From Parapristionchus giblindavisi (Eukaryota > Nematoda > Chromadorea > Rhabditida > Diplogasteridae): a stretch of 64,000 bases of DNA. The DNA lies in the NCBI GenBank assembly GCA_943737045.1, contig CALSFV010000203.1, forward strand, positions 919,501-983,500. The letters are read 5' to 3'. The translations under genes and the position numbers were made by a program. Positions 49,116-61,719 of the stretch are shown piece after piece (positions within the stretch are counted from its first letter, which is position 1; the number at the start of each line of letters is the position of its first letter). The notes under the pieces are model-generated. The model was not told the DNA's origin. It did no database searches and saw nothing but the letters and a program-made list of their open reading frames with translations.

Positions 49116-52100
49116 ATGAACCGACGAATATTACCCTTCTTATTGCCATTATTTTGTTTTGCGACAGTCAACGCCAATCTCCTTATCCCTGCAATATCCC
49201 GAGAAATTGTTGAATTGGATGAGAATAAGGTATGCCCTACAATACAAGAAAATAATCATACTATTATTTGCAGTATCAACTCATTGGATTCCCTCAATCA
49301 GCACTGAATGAGACTGAAGTAGAGATCCGTCTGACTTGTCAGAATGAGTTGGACTTGGAAATTGACGTCAGTTCATTATTTCTTCTTCAATTGTTCGAAT
49401 TGTATATCATTATCCGAAAGTTCTTATGTTGTACTTCCTGTGTAGATGTGTGTCATTCATTTATCATTTATTTTATAGGCTCAATTTGTCTTGCGTAGTT
49501 CTCCATGCGACAAGGAATTCTTTGATGCTCGTAGTGGAGATCGTGTGAGAGATCGATTGGTTAGTGTACATCACTATTTTGCTTTATCACATCATAGAAT
49601 AGCCATAGATTCTGCATTTTTAAAACCTTACTTGGTGAATTTTCTACATGCATTTGGTCAGTAATCATAATTCTCTGTATAGTTTTTAAAGAGAGGATGA
49701 AAAATTCGAGTAGTACCAATCTATCTTCATTGCAGCAATTCTACTTCGAGAATGAGAATGAAATCCCTCGTGAATATCACTACGAATCCATGGTGTTCTA
49801 CAAATCAGAGATCGTTAGATTCAACTGCAAGGTATAACTGATTGCTGATTTGCTTTATTCCATTCATCAAAAGTAACATTTAGGACATGGGAACCAATCC
49901 ATTTTTAGAGAAGAAAGGAGGGCCTATGATACTGAAGAACGTGACAAACGTGAGTAATTCTACCCAGGTGATTCATCCGCTAATCTTATCCTACAGTCGC
50001 ATAATCGTCGTAAGCGTGCACCACCCGGTCTCAATGGTGAATCAATCGATGGAGGAGCTAAGATCTCACTTTCATCATGGCATCCAGTACAGAAAGTGCC
50101 CGTTGATGCTATATACTTCCTCGTTCTCAAGGTTCGAAACTCTCTTCAGTCACTCTTTGGTTTATGCTCTTCTTTGTTTAGATCTCAGTCGCTTCGAGTG
50201 TCGCTCATCGTAAAGAGAATGTGACTGTTGCTGTTGAATGGAGGCAACCACATGGATTCCTATCTGCCATCGATTATCCACTACATAGGTACCGTACCCT
50301 GGAAGTAACTGTAGAGGGAATTAATGGGTCAAAGCTTTGATTGTTACTGTTCAGATTCTACTTCATCATGTGTATCTTCTATGCAGTTCTTTCGTTTGTC
50401 TGGCTCTATATGTGCATTCGTTACTATAGAGATATCTTGAGAATTCAATACTGGATTGGTAAGAATATTGAACAGATTTTGTAGATCTCCAATTATTCTC
50501 TAAAGGTGCCGTGATTATCTTTGGAATGGTTGAGAAAGCAGTATTCTATTCCGAATATCAGGCAATGAACAACAATGGGGAATCTGTGCAAGGACTGATC
50601 CAGGTAATGATCATCAATTTAAAATCTCCATTGGATCATTGAATGTGTAAACAACAGAATATTAGTTCAAAATCAAATTCAGTTATAATAGTTAGTAGTT
50701 TATGTTTTTGATAATTCGATGGTTTCTCTATCACAATGCATTTTCGTTCTTCGTTTCATATATTTTTTTTCAAATAGATTGTTGTGTGAAACAATACAAC
50801 AGTCGTAATGCATAGTCCTTGTCCTTGTACACAATCAACGACGGTACACCGTCGTTTTTTGTTCAATAGGTCAAAAATAATAACAATAAATATGATGTAA
50901 ATTAGTTTTTCAATGTGAAATACTTAGGTAGCAGAGCTGGTATCGTGCGCTAAGAGAACAATGTCTCGTGTTCTTATAATCATCGTATCTGTTGGATATG
51001 GAGTAGTCAAACCAAGACTGGGACAGACTCTCACTCAGGTTGGATTCATTTTTCTCTTGTCTGGATGGCGAAAATATATTATCTCAGGTATCATTCGTCG
51101 GTTTAGTCTACTTCACTTTCTGTGCCATCGAAGGACTCGCCCGTGTTTCTAAAGTAAGAATGAAAACAATGGTAAAAGATAATCTATCATCTTCTTCTAG
51201 AACCATGTCGAAGCAGCCAAACAGAAACAATTCGCTGCACTTCCACTGGTAATCGTTGAGATGACAATCTTCTATTGGATCTTCACCGCTCTTACTACAA
51301 CGATGAGAACATTGAGAATGAGAAGAAACGAGGTACGGTAAATCTTATAATTATAGAAACTATTGCTAATCAAATAGATTTTGCGCAAGTATGGGTGAAC
51401 AGACATGTTAATGTTGTGTGAATGTCACCTGTCGATATCTTGGTGAAATAGGGAAGCTATATTTCTCTTTCCTTCCATGTAGAGTAGAGTACGATTAGGT
51501 TTGGCTTGTGGTATGAAGTTGGCATTACTCATAGAATGATTATTATTATCATGCACAATCTGCAAACACATTGACTATTGCATACACAGACGTAACATGT
51601 AATTGAATCTCATGCCGACGGCGAGCTATTTAACCAATTCTGACTTCTCTTTTTAGAAAGTACATAACCGCTAAACAATTGTCAACATGCAATGGTTTCA
51701 GAAACATTTTTCCAGGTCAAACTTACCGTCTATCGTCATTTCTTGAATACTCTGCTTTTCGCAGTGGTTGCTTCAGTGATCTTCATGTTATGGTCCCTCT
51801 ATGAGCATATCTTCCCTATTTGTCTCAAGGATTGGAAAGAATTGTAAGTGTTCCATTGATTCCATTCTCTTTTACCGTATTAGCTATACTCCAATCGTAT
51901 AAGTGACTCATGTTTTCCTATCATTCACTTGTCTTTCCTTGTCAGTGAAAGTGAATACCATCCGCTCAAAATACTACACACGAAAAATGACATCAGTAGT
52001 ACTATTTTACGTCATTATTACGGTAGAGCCAAATCGAAAATATTGAATTAACAACAAAACTAACAGTTTTATGTGTATATTTATATGATATTATATCATG

Positions 52101-53030
52101 ATATTAGTGCATACTCAAGATACAGAAATTTACATTAATATACAAATGCTGGGTACTAAACATCGTCCTTTAAGATGGATCGATACTGCCTTCTGGCATG
52201 TTCTCTTCTGCTCAATTCTGGTGACGATCATGATCCTATGGAGACCTTCGGCTAATAATCAAAGATATGCATTCACTCCTCTTTTGGATGATAGTGAAGA
52301 TGAGAATGATAGTGGTTGGCTATGATATCCCGATCAAATATCACAGATGAATAATTTAGATGAGATCTTTAACAATTCTCAAGTGGCCGGATTTGAAGTG
52401 ATCAAGATGAGAAATACTGAAGGAGTGGCAGAAGCTAGACAGACGAGAGAACAATCACTAAAAGAAGCTAAATTACAGGTAATCATGAACTGAAACATTA
52501 CCAAAATGCGATAGGGCGTAGACTTTGAGGCATCACAATGCAAAAAATCTTTTTTCCCTTTTTTGGCATCTACTTGCATCGAAAATATGCGCTCTTTGTT
52601 TGGGTATTTATTTTCGCTTCAATACCTTTTTCTATTCCACTGCATGAATTCTTCAGTAGCTATTTTTAGTTTAGTTTAGTTTTGTTTGTTGCTCATTCCA
52701 TTTGGAGTGATCAATGAAGAAGATAGGAATGAACTTGCAGATGGTGGTGTAGTCGCCTACTAAAAATACACCTCACACACTCTTACTATTTTTATTTAGC
52801 TACAAAACCAATTGTTGGTTTAAGCCAATTTCCATTATATTATTATTACATTATATTATTACTAGGATAACAAAGTTGTAAGAATATGACAAAATTGTAA
52901 TGAATAACTATTTCAGGAGGATCTAAAATGGATCGAGGACAACATCCCCACGTCCATCACCGATCATCTTCTAATGGATGAAGAAGAAGATAAGGAAGCT
53001 CGTGAACTTGAAATGAGCAAGATGCAATGA
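49116..53030 (+). CDS. TMEM87/GPR107-family Golgi seven-transmembrane protein
   Basis: TMEM87 proteins are Golgi/endosome seven-TM proteins with a lumenal GOLD-like domain, linked to retrograde trafficking and mechanosensing. ATG 49116 encodes a signal peptide ([20 protein letters not shown]). Lumenal exons follow ([40 protein letters not shown]; the Arg/Lys-rich [11 protein letters not shown]). Then come family-typical membrane segments: [58 protein letters not shown] with [30 protein letters not shown], and [20 protein letters not shown]. The C-terminal block [20 protein letters not shown] is a family hallmark. The penultimate intron (donor near 52313, acceptor near 52353) restores [14 protein letters not shown]; the last exon encodes [19 protein letters not shown] and ends EMSKMQ at 53030. 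Confidence 0.92.
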
Positions 53031-54135
53031 TTTTCGTCTTCTATTTGTATATTCCATGCCTCCATTCATCCATTCATCGCCCTACAATTCCCCCAGTGAC
53101 GACTTTAATATTCTCCAGCTATGATCATCTTAGATTATTCATATTTATCACGTACACTTTCATCACCATTTTGGTTATCCTTTCGACACTACGGCAATGT
53201 CATAGCACATATAATATATTCTAACCCAAATCTACGTCAGAACTATATGTTATATATAATATGTTAATAATTGAAGCTAACCAAGTGTGCAATCACATCC
53301 CAGCCTTAGGCAATTCATTCTTCCCGTAGAGTGTGTGACTATTCCTATTTTACTGTTCCATTCTAAATATTTTGTCATCTTCCTACCAAACATGTACAGC
53401 TATCGTATTTCTTTATTCACTGTTATCCTTTTGAGTCCTCGCTTGCCAAGAGTGCTTTCCTCCCTATCTTGGTCTAGCATCTAACCATTGTCCCTCACGT
53501 GGTTCTCATTTGTGTATGCTAATCGTTCATTCGTGATTATCCTCCCCATTCACTCTGGGTTCTCTTGTTTTCTGTAAATTGACGTTGCGATAAAGTGAAT
53601 TGAAAAAATTAAATGAAATGGGCTTGAGGATAGGAAATGAGCGGGGGGGGGGGGGGGGGGGGGGGGGTTACCTCAGACAAAGGAGTGAAGGTTTATGCAT
53701 GTGAATCACGAGAGAGACGAGAGATGAGAGAGTATAGAGGTTTGAGAGAGTAGAGGTGGTTAGAGTGGATGGAGAGATAGGATAGAGTAGTCGATGAGAG
53801 TGGAGAGGTAGAGTGAGGAGGGGGAGGAGATGTGACACACTCTCCCTCTTCCTTCTTCTCCCTCTCTAGAGGAGGCCGTCGCTCACGCTAAACAGCTGAG
53901 AGCTCTCTCTCTCTCTTCACTCGAGAAAGAAGAAGAAGTTTTGTCGTGACTGTCACTTCCATCAAGGTGAGCATCAATAAATGAATACAAACAAAATGAT
54001 AAGAACCGAAAAAAAAGAATATTGTTCATTTTGCACAGCGAATCTGTCACGTTGTTGACCGATTCCTCCAACTAACTCTCATTCCTCCTCCCTCTCTTCT
54101 TTATTGTTGTATATGTGAAGTATGTTATTCGTAGA
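53031..54135. other. Intergenic between TMEM87 and coel-1, with poly-G tract
   Basis: No gene seen. Holds a 25-base G homopolymer (53643-53667) and a GA-rich stretch to about 53830. Small open frames here are compositional. Confidence 0.5.
53643..53667. repeat. Poly-G tract, 25 bases
   Basis: Uninterrupted G homopolymer; length is likely polymorphic and may be affected by sequencing error. Confidence 0.95.
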
Positions 54136-54728
54136 ATGACTACTTCATCACTGGTCGATCGTATACGGGAACGGTATATTGATGACGATGATGGAGAGGA
54201 AGATGTTATGATACAGTCGTTTGTAAGTAATCCCTTCGTATTACAGAGTTAGGTAAATCAATCATATTCTGATTGGTTTTCCTCTGTTTGTTCAATGTTC
54301 ACTGTTTCTCTAGTCAATACATTCGAACAAAGTATACATACTCGATCAATCTTCTTCTACTTGTTCCTTATTGTCTTTGGTATTCTTCGATCATTATTGA
54401 CTATTCCTCACTGTGTTCCCCTTCTTCTTCTTCATGGTCTTTTTCGGTCACATGATGTCTGTCTTTGTTCCTTTTCTTCTTCTTCCAATCTCAGCAGGTG
54501 TCTACTATCCACTGAGAGAGAAAGAGAATCAGGCGGATTGCCATCAGTTTGTTTCACTATTGCACTCTTGATCATCCATCTCCTACTATCGCTACCCTCT
54601 CTCTCTCTCTGTCTACCTCTTTCCTCTACTCTCTCTCCACTCATCCGGTTGTCACTGAAGCAATAGTATATAAAGTGAGAGTCTGAAGTAGACGAGACAT
54701 TGATAGGCAGAGACAGGACAGACAGAGA

Positions 54729-54780
<52 letters not shown>

Positions 54781-56007
54781 TCGTTCAATAGAATCAGTAA
54801 TAACTAATCACACTTATGATCTGCACGAGTACAAGAAGTACCATTGAAACCCGTCTATCTAATTTCCTCTACAATTCACGTTACAGTGATTTTCAATCAA
54901 TTCTTCGTTATTTGTCGATCGTGAAAAGAGAAAGAATAATGGCAAATTGAATTAATCTCAATTTAGACTAGACGATAACGTCCTTTATTCCTTCATTAGC
55001 ATGTCTCTCTCCATATACACTCTTCCCTCTTCTTCAAGCGCGATAAAACGAAACTCGATTCGATGAGTGTACGTTTTCCTCTTTCACTTCATGCCATGTA
55101 CTCTTCTCTCCTCTCTTACTCTTCCCTCTTAACTGTCTTCTCTACCTCTCCTTCGTCCCTTTCAATTCCTCCTCCTCCTCCTCCTGTTCTCTTCCTCCTC
55201 CCTCCATCGACCTTGTTGTACCTCTTGAGAGAGGAAGAGAGAGAGAGAGAGAGAGAGAGGAAGAGAGAGAGAGAGAGAGAAGGTAGTAGTTAGTCTCATA
55301 TATATATGCAAGGTGTGCATAATGGAGTAAACAATGCGAGTCCGGTCTCTCTTGGTCCATATATGGATGCCCTTTGATCTATTCCGTCCTTCTCTCCTTA
55401 TTTCCCCCTCTCCACACACATATTATCAGTCTCTCTTCTTCTTCCATGTTTACGCTTGAGGCGAGGAGAAGGGAGCATCTTCTCCCCCCATTCCATCAGA
55501 TGGGAGGAGGGAGGAGATGGGGGAGGAGAGGGTGGAGAGGGAGAAGGGAGAGGAGGAGGGGGGGGGTTAAATACACATCTCTTGTATCAATAGAAGATAG
55601 AGGAGTGATACCACTGATCATGGGACTCCAGAGTTTTCATGTGAGGACAACAACGAAACACTTATGAAGCCATGTGATCCTAATCTTGAATGGAATCTAT
55701 GAAGTGAGCAAAATGTGGTTTATAGAAGTCTTCATTTGTTGATACTATGGAAATTTACCATTAATACGATCAGTTTATGAGAACCAGCATATCAAGATGC
55801 GCTAATTGCCTTTAAAAAATGTTTGAAAAGGCGGAATTCTCCTCTCTTTTTGACCAACTGATGGGTGCCATGTGATTCTTGAACAAGAGAGAGAGAGAAA
55901 GATAAGCAATATGCGTGACACATGATGATCAGTGGATGGAACATTCATCATTGAGTAGGACAAAGCGCAAACGCTTCCCATATGTTACATTGTTCATCAC
56001 TCTCTCC

Positions 56008-56048
<41 letters not shown>

Positions 56049-59000
56049 TCTCTCTCTCTCTCTCTCCTTGTCTCTACCTATCTCTCTAACACTCTCCCTC
56101 TCCTTACCTCCCTCGTTTCCCTATCTCCTCTTCCCCTGTCTTTCTCTACCTCTCTCTCCACAGCAGCCCATTCATAGAGAGTTAATCGCAGTTACAAGCA
56201 GTGTGTATTGAATAGAAGAAAGAGGACAACCGAGAGAGGGCTAGTCATTCGACCATACTTCCTATCTAGAATAGGTGTATACTGTATACGCGATGAAAGT
56301 GGAGAAGGCCTTCCCGTCTTGGTCGTTTCCCTTCATTATGATTGACCACCACCGGAAGATCCATTTTGCATGCCCGAGTGAGAGCACTTCAAGTATATAT
56401 TTAGAGAGAGAGATTGAGAGATTCCGTCGTATGCGACTAATATCTGACATCTACGACGAAAGTATGAGGGGAAGTCAAGGAAGAGGGCATAAAGTCTCGG
56501 GCTTGCATCGCATTCTTAAAAAACCGCCAGCAAAATCAATATACATCCCAACTGTAACTGTTATGACAGAATGATAAATGGCGAGATATCGAACTGAATA
56601 TGAGTATTAACTAGTATTACTCCTGTTCATCAATACAAATAAATTGCTTTCAGATCTGGAGAAATTATATAATGCACTAGAGTTCAATGTTTATTTAGAA
56701 ACCAGAATTCATACAATAAAATAATGTTTAAATAATGAACGCAAAAGAAAGTAATTGAATTATTCCTTACTAAAATTTAATTAGCACGTACATTAAGCTT
56801 AAGATTAAGAATTTACAACAAATAATTGGCAACATATTCAGATATCATCATCGCCGAAGAAGATCGCCGCTGATCGTTCACAACTTCAATTGGTTGTTCT
56901 CAATCATAAAAATATTGATCATATCGGAGATGTGACACAGTTGGCCAAGCTCGTTAGTGCAGTTTATGAGGTATATACGATCCCTCCACCATTCATTACC
57001 TTTCCCTACCATTATAGCGTAGATGAATATGAATGAATGGGTAGAGATTGACGGGAAAGTCATTGTTATATATCATATTATAGGTCGATCTAGCATGGAA
57101 TCACATTTCACAATGGAAAGACGTTGGAACTCTCCTCAAGCATCTACCACAACTACGCATACTCAACATTTCACATAACAAACTCGAGGTACGGTAAACA
57201 ACTTCTTTTGTGGCCAGAAAAATGATTTATGAAAAAGGCCTACGTGAGCACTTTCGATGTTTGTGCTATGGTTACTGTATGTGTAAAGATCATAAAATAA
57301 AATGGCAAGATGGCAATAAAGCATAATAAATATCATCAAGGGATATTTGTAGAGTGATTTGGATGATGATGTCATTCCCGTTTCTCCTCTTCTCCATACA
57401 CTTATCCTGAATGGAACGAATCTATCTCTCGATGTGATTCGGAGGTCAGACTTTCTCCTTTCTCCTTTCCTCTTCATTGTATTCCCATTCACACTACACT
57501 ACATGTAGTTAGTAATAGTAGAGAATGAATACATAGATCTCATCGCATATGTCTGTCCCCATCCTTCTCTCATATAGAAACATGTTTGGCTTTCCGACTC
57601 TAGGTCTCGTATTCTCACTCTTCGATGAGATGAGCCCTCTAGCAGATTCAGATGAATAGAAGGTCTCCATTGCAGAGTTGCCAATAAAATGCCGGCACTA
57701 CATGAAATGCATCTCTCACAGAATACATTCAACGAGGAATATTTTAATAAAGAAGATAAAGCATCCGAGAATGAAGATGAGAAAGAAAATGAGATAATCT
57801 CTAATTCTGTGTCTCTTCTTCATCTGAATAGATGTTGTATCTCAAGGTAGACATTTCCAATTAGTCGTGTGATAATACAAATTGGCTCGTTAAGATGGTC
57901 CGATGCACTCAAGATGCTATCATATTTCCCAAAGAGAGAGACAGTCTTTCTATGCGAAAATCCGATTCGAGAGATACACGACAACACATGGAAGGTAAGG
58001 CAAACAATGAACCATCGCCATCAACAATCATTTTCTCAATTGTTTATTTGCAGTCCGAGCCCTTCCCTTACACAACAATCCGTATGCTAAATCTGTCCAA
58101 GACCAATATTGCTGATTGGAAAAGTATCGAGAACATGGAGAAGTGAGTTATATGTACAAGAAGCATCAATTAGACCGGTATTCCTTCGCCACATATGGTA
58201 GATCAAGACTCTTCAATGCATCTTGTGCCACGCTATTAAATCGTTCTCCCAATTGCCTCCATGCATCCTATAATGAATACGATCTATGAACAAAATAGAA
58301 TAGAATATTGAAAAAAAGAGAATGCGTAGAATGTTTACCAAACCTCTTCAATTGACGAAACCTCTCCTTTCGTTTTCAAGAAGTTTGCGAATATCGTGAA
58401 GAACTCCTGTAATCGAGTTACAAACATTCAATAGAATCTTTTTTTAATTAAGAAAATGATTTTAAACCTAACATTATACATAAATAGAAAATGTTATAAT
58501 CGTTATTTAAACCTACTCCCCACATTTCCGGTTCGACCTTCCTTTCTCTATGCCTAATCATAAGATCTTTAACATGTTGGTCAAATGCGTCCTTATTATC
58601 AAAATCCTGACAAAACATTTGTATAGCCATTAATAATCGCTGGCCTTGCTTTGCAAATCTGCAAATGAAAAGAATATAGTTTTGAACTTAATTTTAGATC
58701 GATATAAGGATAGATTCTACTTTGTTGACTGTTTCGACTCTTGTCCCATAAATTCGTCTGCTCCAATGAAATGTGCTTGTAATCGTGGATGAATTGAGAA
58801 CAAACTCAAATAAATATGGTTTTCAGTGCACAAAATGATTTTATAGCACTTACTATTGGTACATTTGCTCTCCATTTTCGATTGGCGGTTCACCATTTCC
58901 AACGATTGCCAGACTTAGCGAGTCACAAAGAATCTGTCCGGTTGATTTTGATTCAATAATAGAGAACTTTCGCTTGACGTCCACTACTCCACTCCTGCTA

Positions 59001-60800
59001 CTGCACAGTCCCATTCCTGACGAAGGAAAAAACTATAGACTATGAGAGTTATAGAGCAATGAAAAGTGGGGGGAGTCCGAGAGGGGAATATAAGGCATAG
59101 AAATAATCGTCGTTGTCGGTTTGTGGGAACAAATGTCAAATTATCTCAACATCGATAGGTTCATGTTCTAGAAGTGCAACGGATGATTAGTACAACATTT
59201 TAAAAACTCTGAACTGTGTTTGAACCATTAATCCACTAAACTACGTTTTTGTATAGATATTGTAAAGATCTTCGTGAAATTAGCGAAGGAAAAAAAGGTG
59301 AATTCTTTGCCTCGTATGCGAGCATATGACGAATTCATTAATGAACTAGCTTGAATAGACCACTCGAAAATTTAAGGACTATTGATTCACACTTCAAAGA
59401 GTATGCGAATTATGAAAATATAATAATATTTGCAGTTGGCCTCGTCTAGTGGATCTACGAATCAACAACATTCCATTATTGGATGAGTACACCGATGAAG
59501 AGAAACTTCATTTGGTCGTCGGGCGCATGGACAAATTGGAACTATTAAACGGATCCAACATAACCAAAGAACAGAGAGAAGCGAGCGAGCGATTCTTCAT
59601 TCGATATTATGAGGTGGGAGAACTTATTCCTAGAGATATATTTCATTCAGCTGGCGAGCAATGATACCCGCACTCACACATTGAATAATAATGCTCCACG
59701 CGAGAAAGGAGTGGGTAGAATGGGTGCCTGATAAGCAAATATACTCGACGTACCGTATAATTGGCATAATGAGGTGTTCGTTATATGGCAAAAGAAGGCA
59801 TAATCAGAAACTGATAATAGAATAACGATGTGTGCTCATGCAAATGTTATTACAGGAGAAGCAGCCTCGACCTAAGAAGTATGAGTCACTGCTTTCTAAG
59901 CACGGCAAACTGGAGAAACTCGTAAAGGTTCGTGCAATCGGCCACATTTCAGTAGTGTTGAACGTTAATTGGACCGTAAAACGATGTTTGAGTATAAAAA
60001 GAAAAGTGCGAAGATAACGTTTTTTTTTCGCAGATCGATCTGAGTCCGAAGACGCACGTAATGGTGAGAGTTCGCTGTGAGGAGAGTGGATATGACAAGG
60101 AAATCTCAGTTAAAGTGACAAGAACAGTTGGACAACTTATGAGGTATATCACACTACCTTCCTTCCCACGTTGTGCCTAATGTCTACGTGATCTCTCGAA
60201 TATATCCCTAATGAGGACTTTGCCGTAGAATGTGGCAACTTGTGCACGTATGAATCTATTTATAATTAATGAGACTAATGAATAGCAAATCGAGAGGGGA
60301 TCTCTATCCTCTTCTTCTTCGTCTCTCTTGTCAGATATGAATGAAGAAGACATAGATATATGCACAACACTATCTTCTTTATGGCAACTCGAAAGAGAGA
60401 GAAAATGATGAAAAAGAGACCAAAGGATATTGAGTATAGTAGAGAGTATCTTATATACTGACGTGGGCTCTGCACAACTAATAACATTACAAGGGTCATA
60501 AGGAAATCTATAATTATCTCTATTTTCAGACATCTCGAGAAGTTCGTTGGAGTCAAATATGAACGAATGCGTCTTCATTATTATTATCAACCGGATGCAC
60601 AAGAAAGAGGTTCTTGTCCGACTGAACTGAGATTCCCTAAGCAAGTCCTCCATGCACTCCATATCGAGGATGGTGCAGTTTTTGAAGTACAGGTAGAGGC
60701 AAATACCAGCTGTATTCACCTAAATTCTTTATATTTCCAGTCAAAGTTGGTACCGAATCGTAAGCGGGCGCAAACGAAGTCCATGTCATCTTCATCCTGA
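54136..60800 (+). CDS. coel-1: Tubulin cofactor E-like protein (TBCEL), LRR plus ubiquitin-like domain
   Basis: TBCEL relates to tubulin chaperone TBCE but lacks the CAP-Gly domain; it promotes tubulin turnover in the cytosol. Exon 1 (from ATG 54136) encodes MTTSSLVDRIRERYIDDDDG and an acidic end. The LRR region begins near 56842 (LQLVVLNHKNIDHIGDVTQL) and continues VDLAWNHISQWKDVG, LPQLRILNISHNKLE, LLHTLILNGTNLSLDVI, MPALHEMHLSQNTFNEE, SLLHLNRCCIS, IRMLNLSKTNIADWKSI. The hallmark TBCE/TBCEL block follows (WPRLVDLRINNIPLL; LELLNGSNITKEQREASERF, FIRYYE; 59437-59612). Then come a linker, a ubiquitin-like domain (VMVRVRCEESGYDKEISVKV; TVGQLMRHLEKFVGV; HYYYQPD) and a Ser-rich end at 60800. The exon at about 56350-56540 (ERFRRMRLISDIYDES to KSIYIPT) joins in phase; its 5' border is uncertain. 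A globin gene is nested in the 58146-59436 intron. Confidence 0.87.
54735..54778. repeat. GA dinucleotide microsatellite
   Basis: Near-perfect GA run in the first coel-1 intron. Further GA/CT arrays lie at about 55224-55280 and 56010-56067, and a G-rich purine tract at about 55500-55565, all in the same intron. Confidence 0.95.
58166..59014 (-). CDS. Globin nested in a coel-1 intron, opposite strand
   Basis: Five exons splice in phase to about 183 residues. The start MGLCSSRSGVVDV offers an N-terminal Gly for myristoylation and a nearby Cys for palmitoylation, as in several membrane-bound nematode globins. Helix A/B: KFSIIESKSTGQILCDSLSL; B-C: YLFSIHPRLQAHFIGADEFM. The distal position (E7) is Gln in KFAKQGQRLLMAIQM, a common nematode substitution for His. 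The proximal His (F8) is in VKDLMIRHRERKVEPEMWG, followed by helices G (EFFTIFANFLKTKGEVSSIE) and H (AWRQLGERFNSVAQDALKSL), ending at stop 58166. Both haem-contact positions are occupied, so haem binding is likely. The gene lies wholly inside the coel-1 intron 58146-59436 and is transcribed from the other strand. Confidence 0.9.
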
Positions 60801-61719
60801 ATCATCATCTGATATTAAAACAATCTTCGTTTTTGATCTCTTCATCATTCTATTCTTTTAACTCAAGTCTACTCCATAATACATCTCTCCGTTGTCTAAC
60901 ATTCTCATATAATAGTTATTCATATATGCATAGTTGTAGTAGTTATAGTATTTTTTAGCTCCATCTTTGATCATAAAGATCTGTATCCCATTAGATGGAC
61001 GACCTGTATATACAATAATATCCCTGTTAATTCCATATTTTGTACAGTTCACTCTTTGAAGTTCCATTTCTGAATACCCGAGTATGTTTGCATTCTTTAT
61101 AGTTCCGTCCTCGTACGTTGTAGTACACGTGTTCCACTAATCAACTTCATCACCGCAAAAATTCATCGTTTAATCCATCTCGGTTGTACATTCACTGTAT
61201 TATTAAGCCCTTTTTCACGACGGTTGTCGATTCCTTCCATCACACACACACACCCACTAATCACTATCATTCATCACTTTTCGCTCTTCGTGTGACTAAC
61301 TTCTAGTGGTTCTTCTTCATGTCAACTCACTCTACATATAACTATAACCTCGTTGCAATATGCCCCCAATTCTTTGGGCTCATTCACTCCACTTCTTTTT
61401 TTTCTCCATTGTGTACATTCGTGTTTTGTGTATAAATTGTTGTTTTGATAAAGCGTTGATTTACTCAAAATAACATATATAATATGCGTAAATGGAATAT
61501 AAAAAATATCCAGACAATGGAGTTCGAGCAAGCATCACACACCGAGTTCACATGAAGTTCTAGGTAGAGAAAGAAATTATGTCCGACACTAAATATGATA
61601 AAGCTGAAGCTACGGTGGAGTGATAATTATACCATAATACAGTGAAATGAGATTGATTAGATAATAATTGGAGGGTGTTCAATACATGAAAACGATTAGT
61701 ATGAATGGGTAGTTCTATT
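60801..61719. other. Gap between coel-1 and acyl-CoA-synthetase-type gene
   Basis: Apart from the orphan frame at 60858-61136, nothing recognisable. Convergent 3' ends are expected here; a CA microsatellite sits at about 61244-61254. Confidence 0.5.
60858..61136 (-). CDS. Orphan exon of a possible small Cys/Tyr-rich protein
   Basis: An open frame begins at a splice-acceptor-like site (GATTAG at 61137-61142) and ends in a stop at 60858, about 92 residues. It reads WNTCTTTYEDGTIKNANILG, then a Cys-containing part (MELQRVNCTKYG), GRPSNGIQIFMIKDGAKKYY and a Tyr/Asn-rich end (NYAYMNNYYMRMLDNGEMYY). The composition looks protein-like, but no upstream exon with a start or signal peptide was found, so it may be the last exon of a missed gene or a remnant. 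Confidence 0.35.
   Translation of the reverse strand, partial: WNTCTTTYEDGTIKNANILGYSEMELQRVNCTKYGINRDIIVYTGRPSNGIQIFMIKDGAKKYYNYYNYAYMNNYYMRMLDNGEMYYGVDLS

Noticed and set aside
54432..55419. Open frames of SLSLSLSLS and ERERERERE peptides
   Set aside because: Pure GA/CT microsatellite translation in a coel-1 intron.
60177..60719. 180-codon minus-strand open frame
   Set aside because: Antisense to the ubiquitin-like exons of coel-1 and to its intron; no recognisable protein features.
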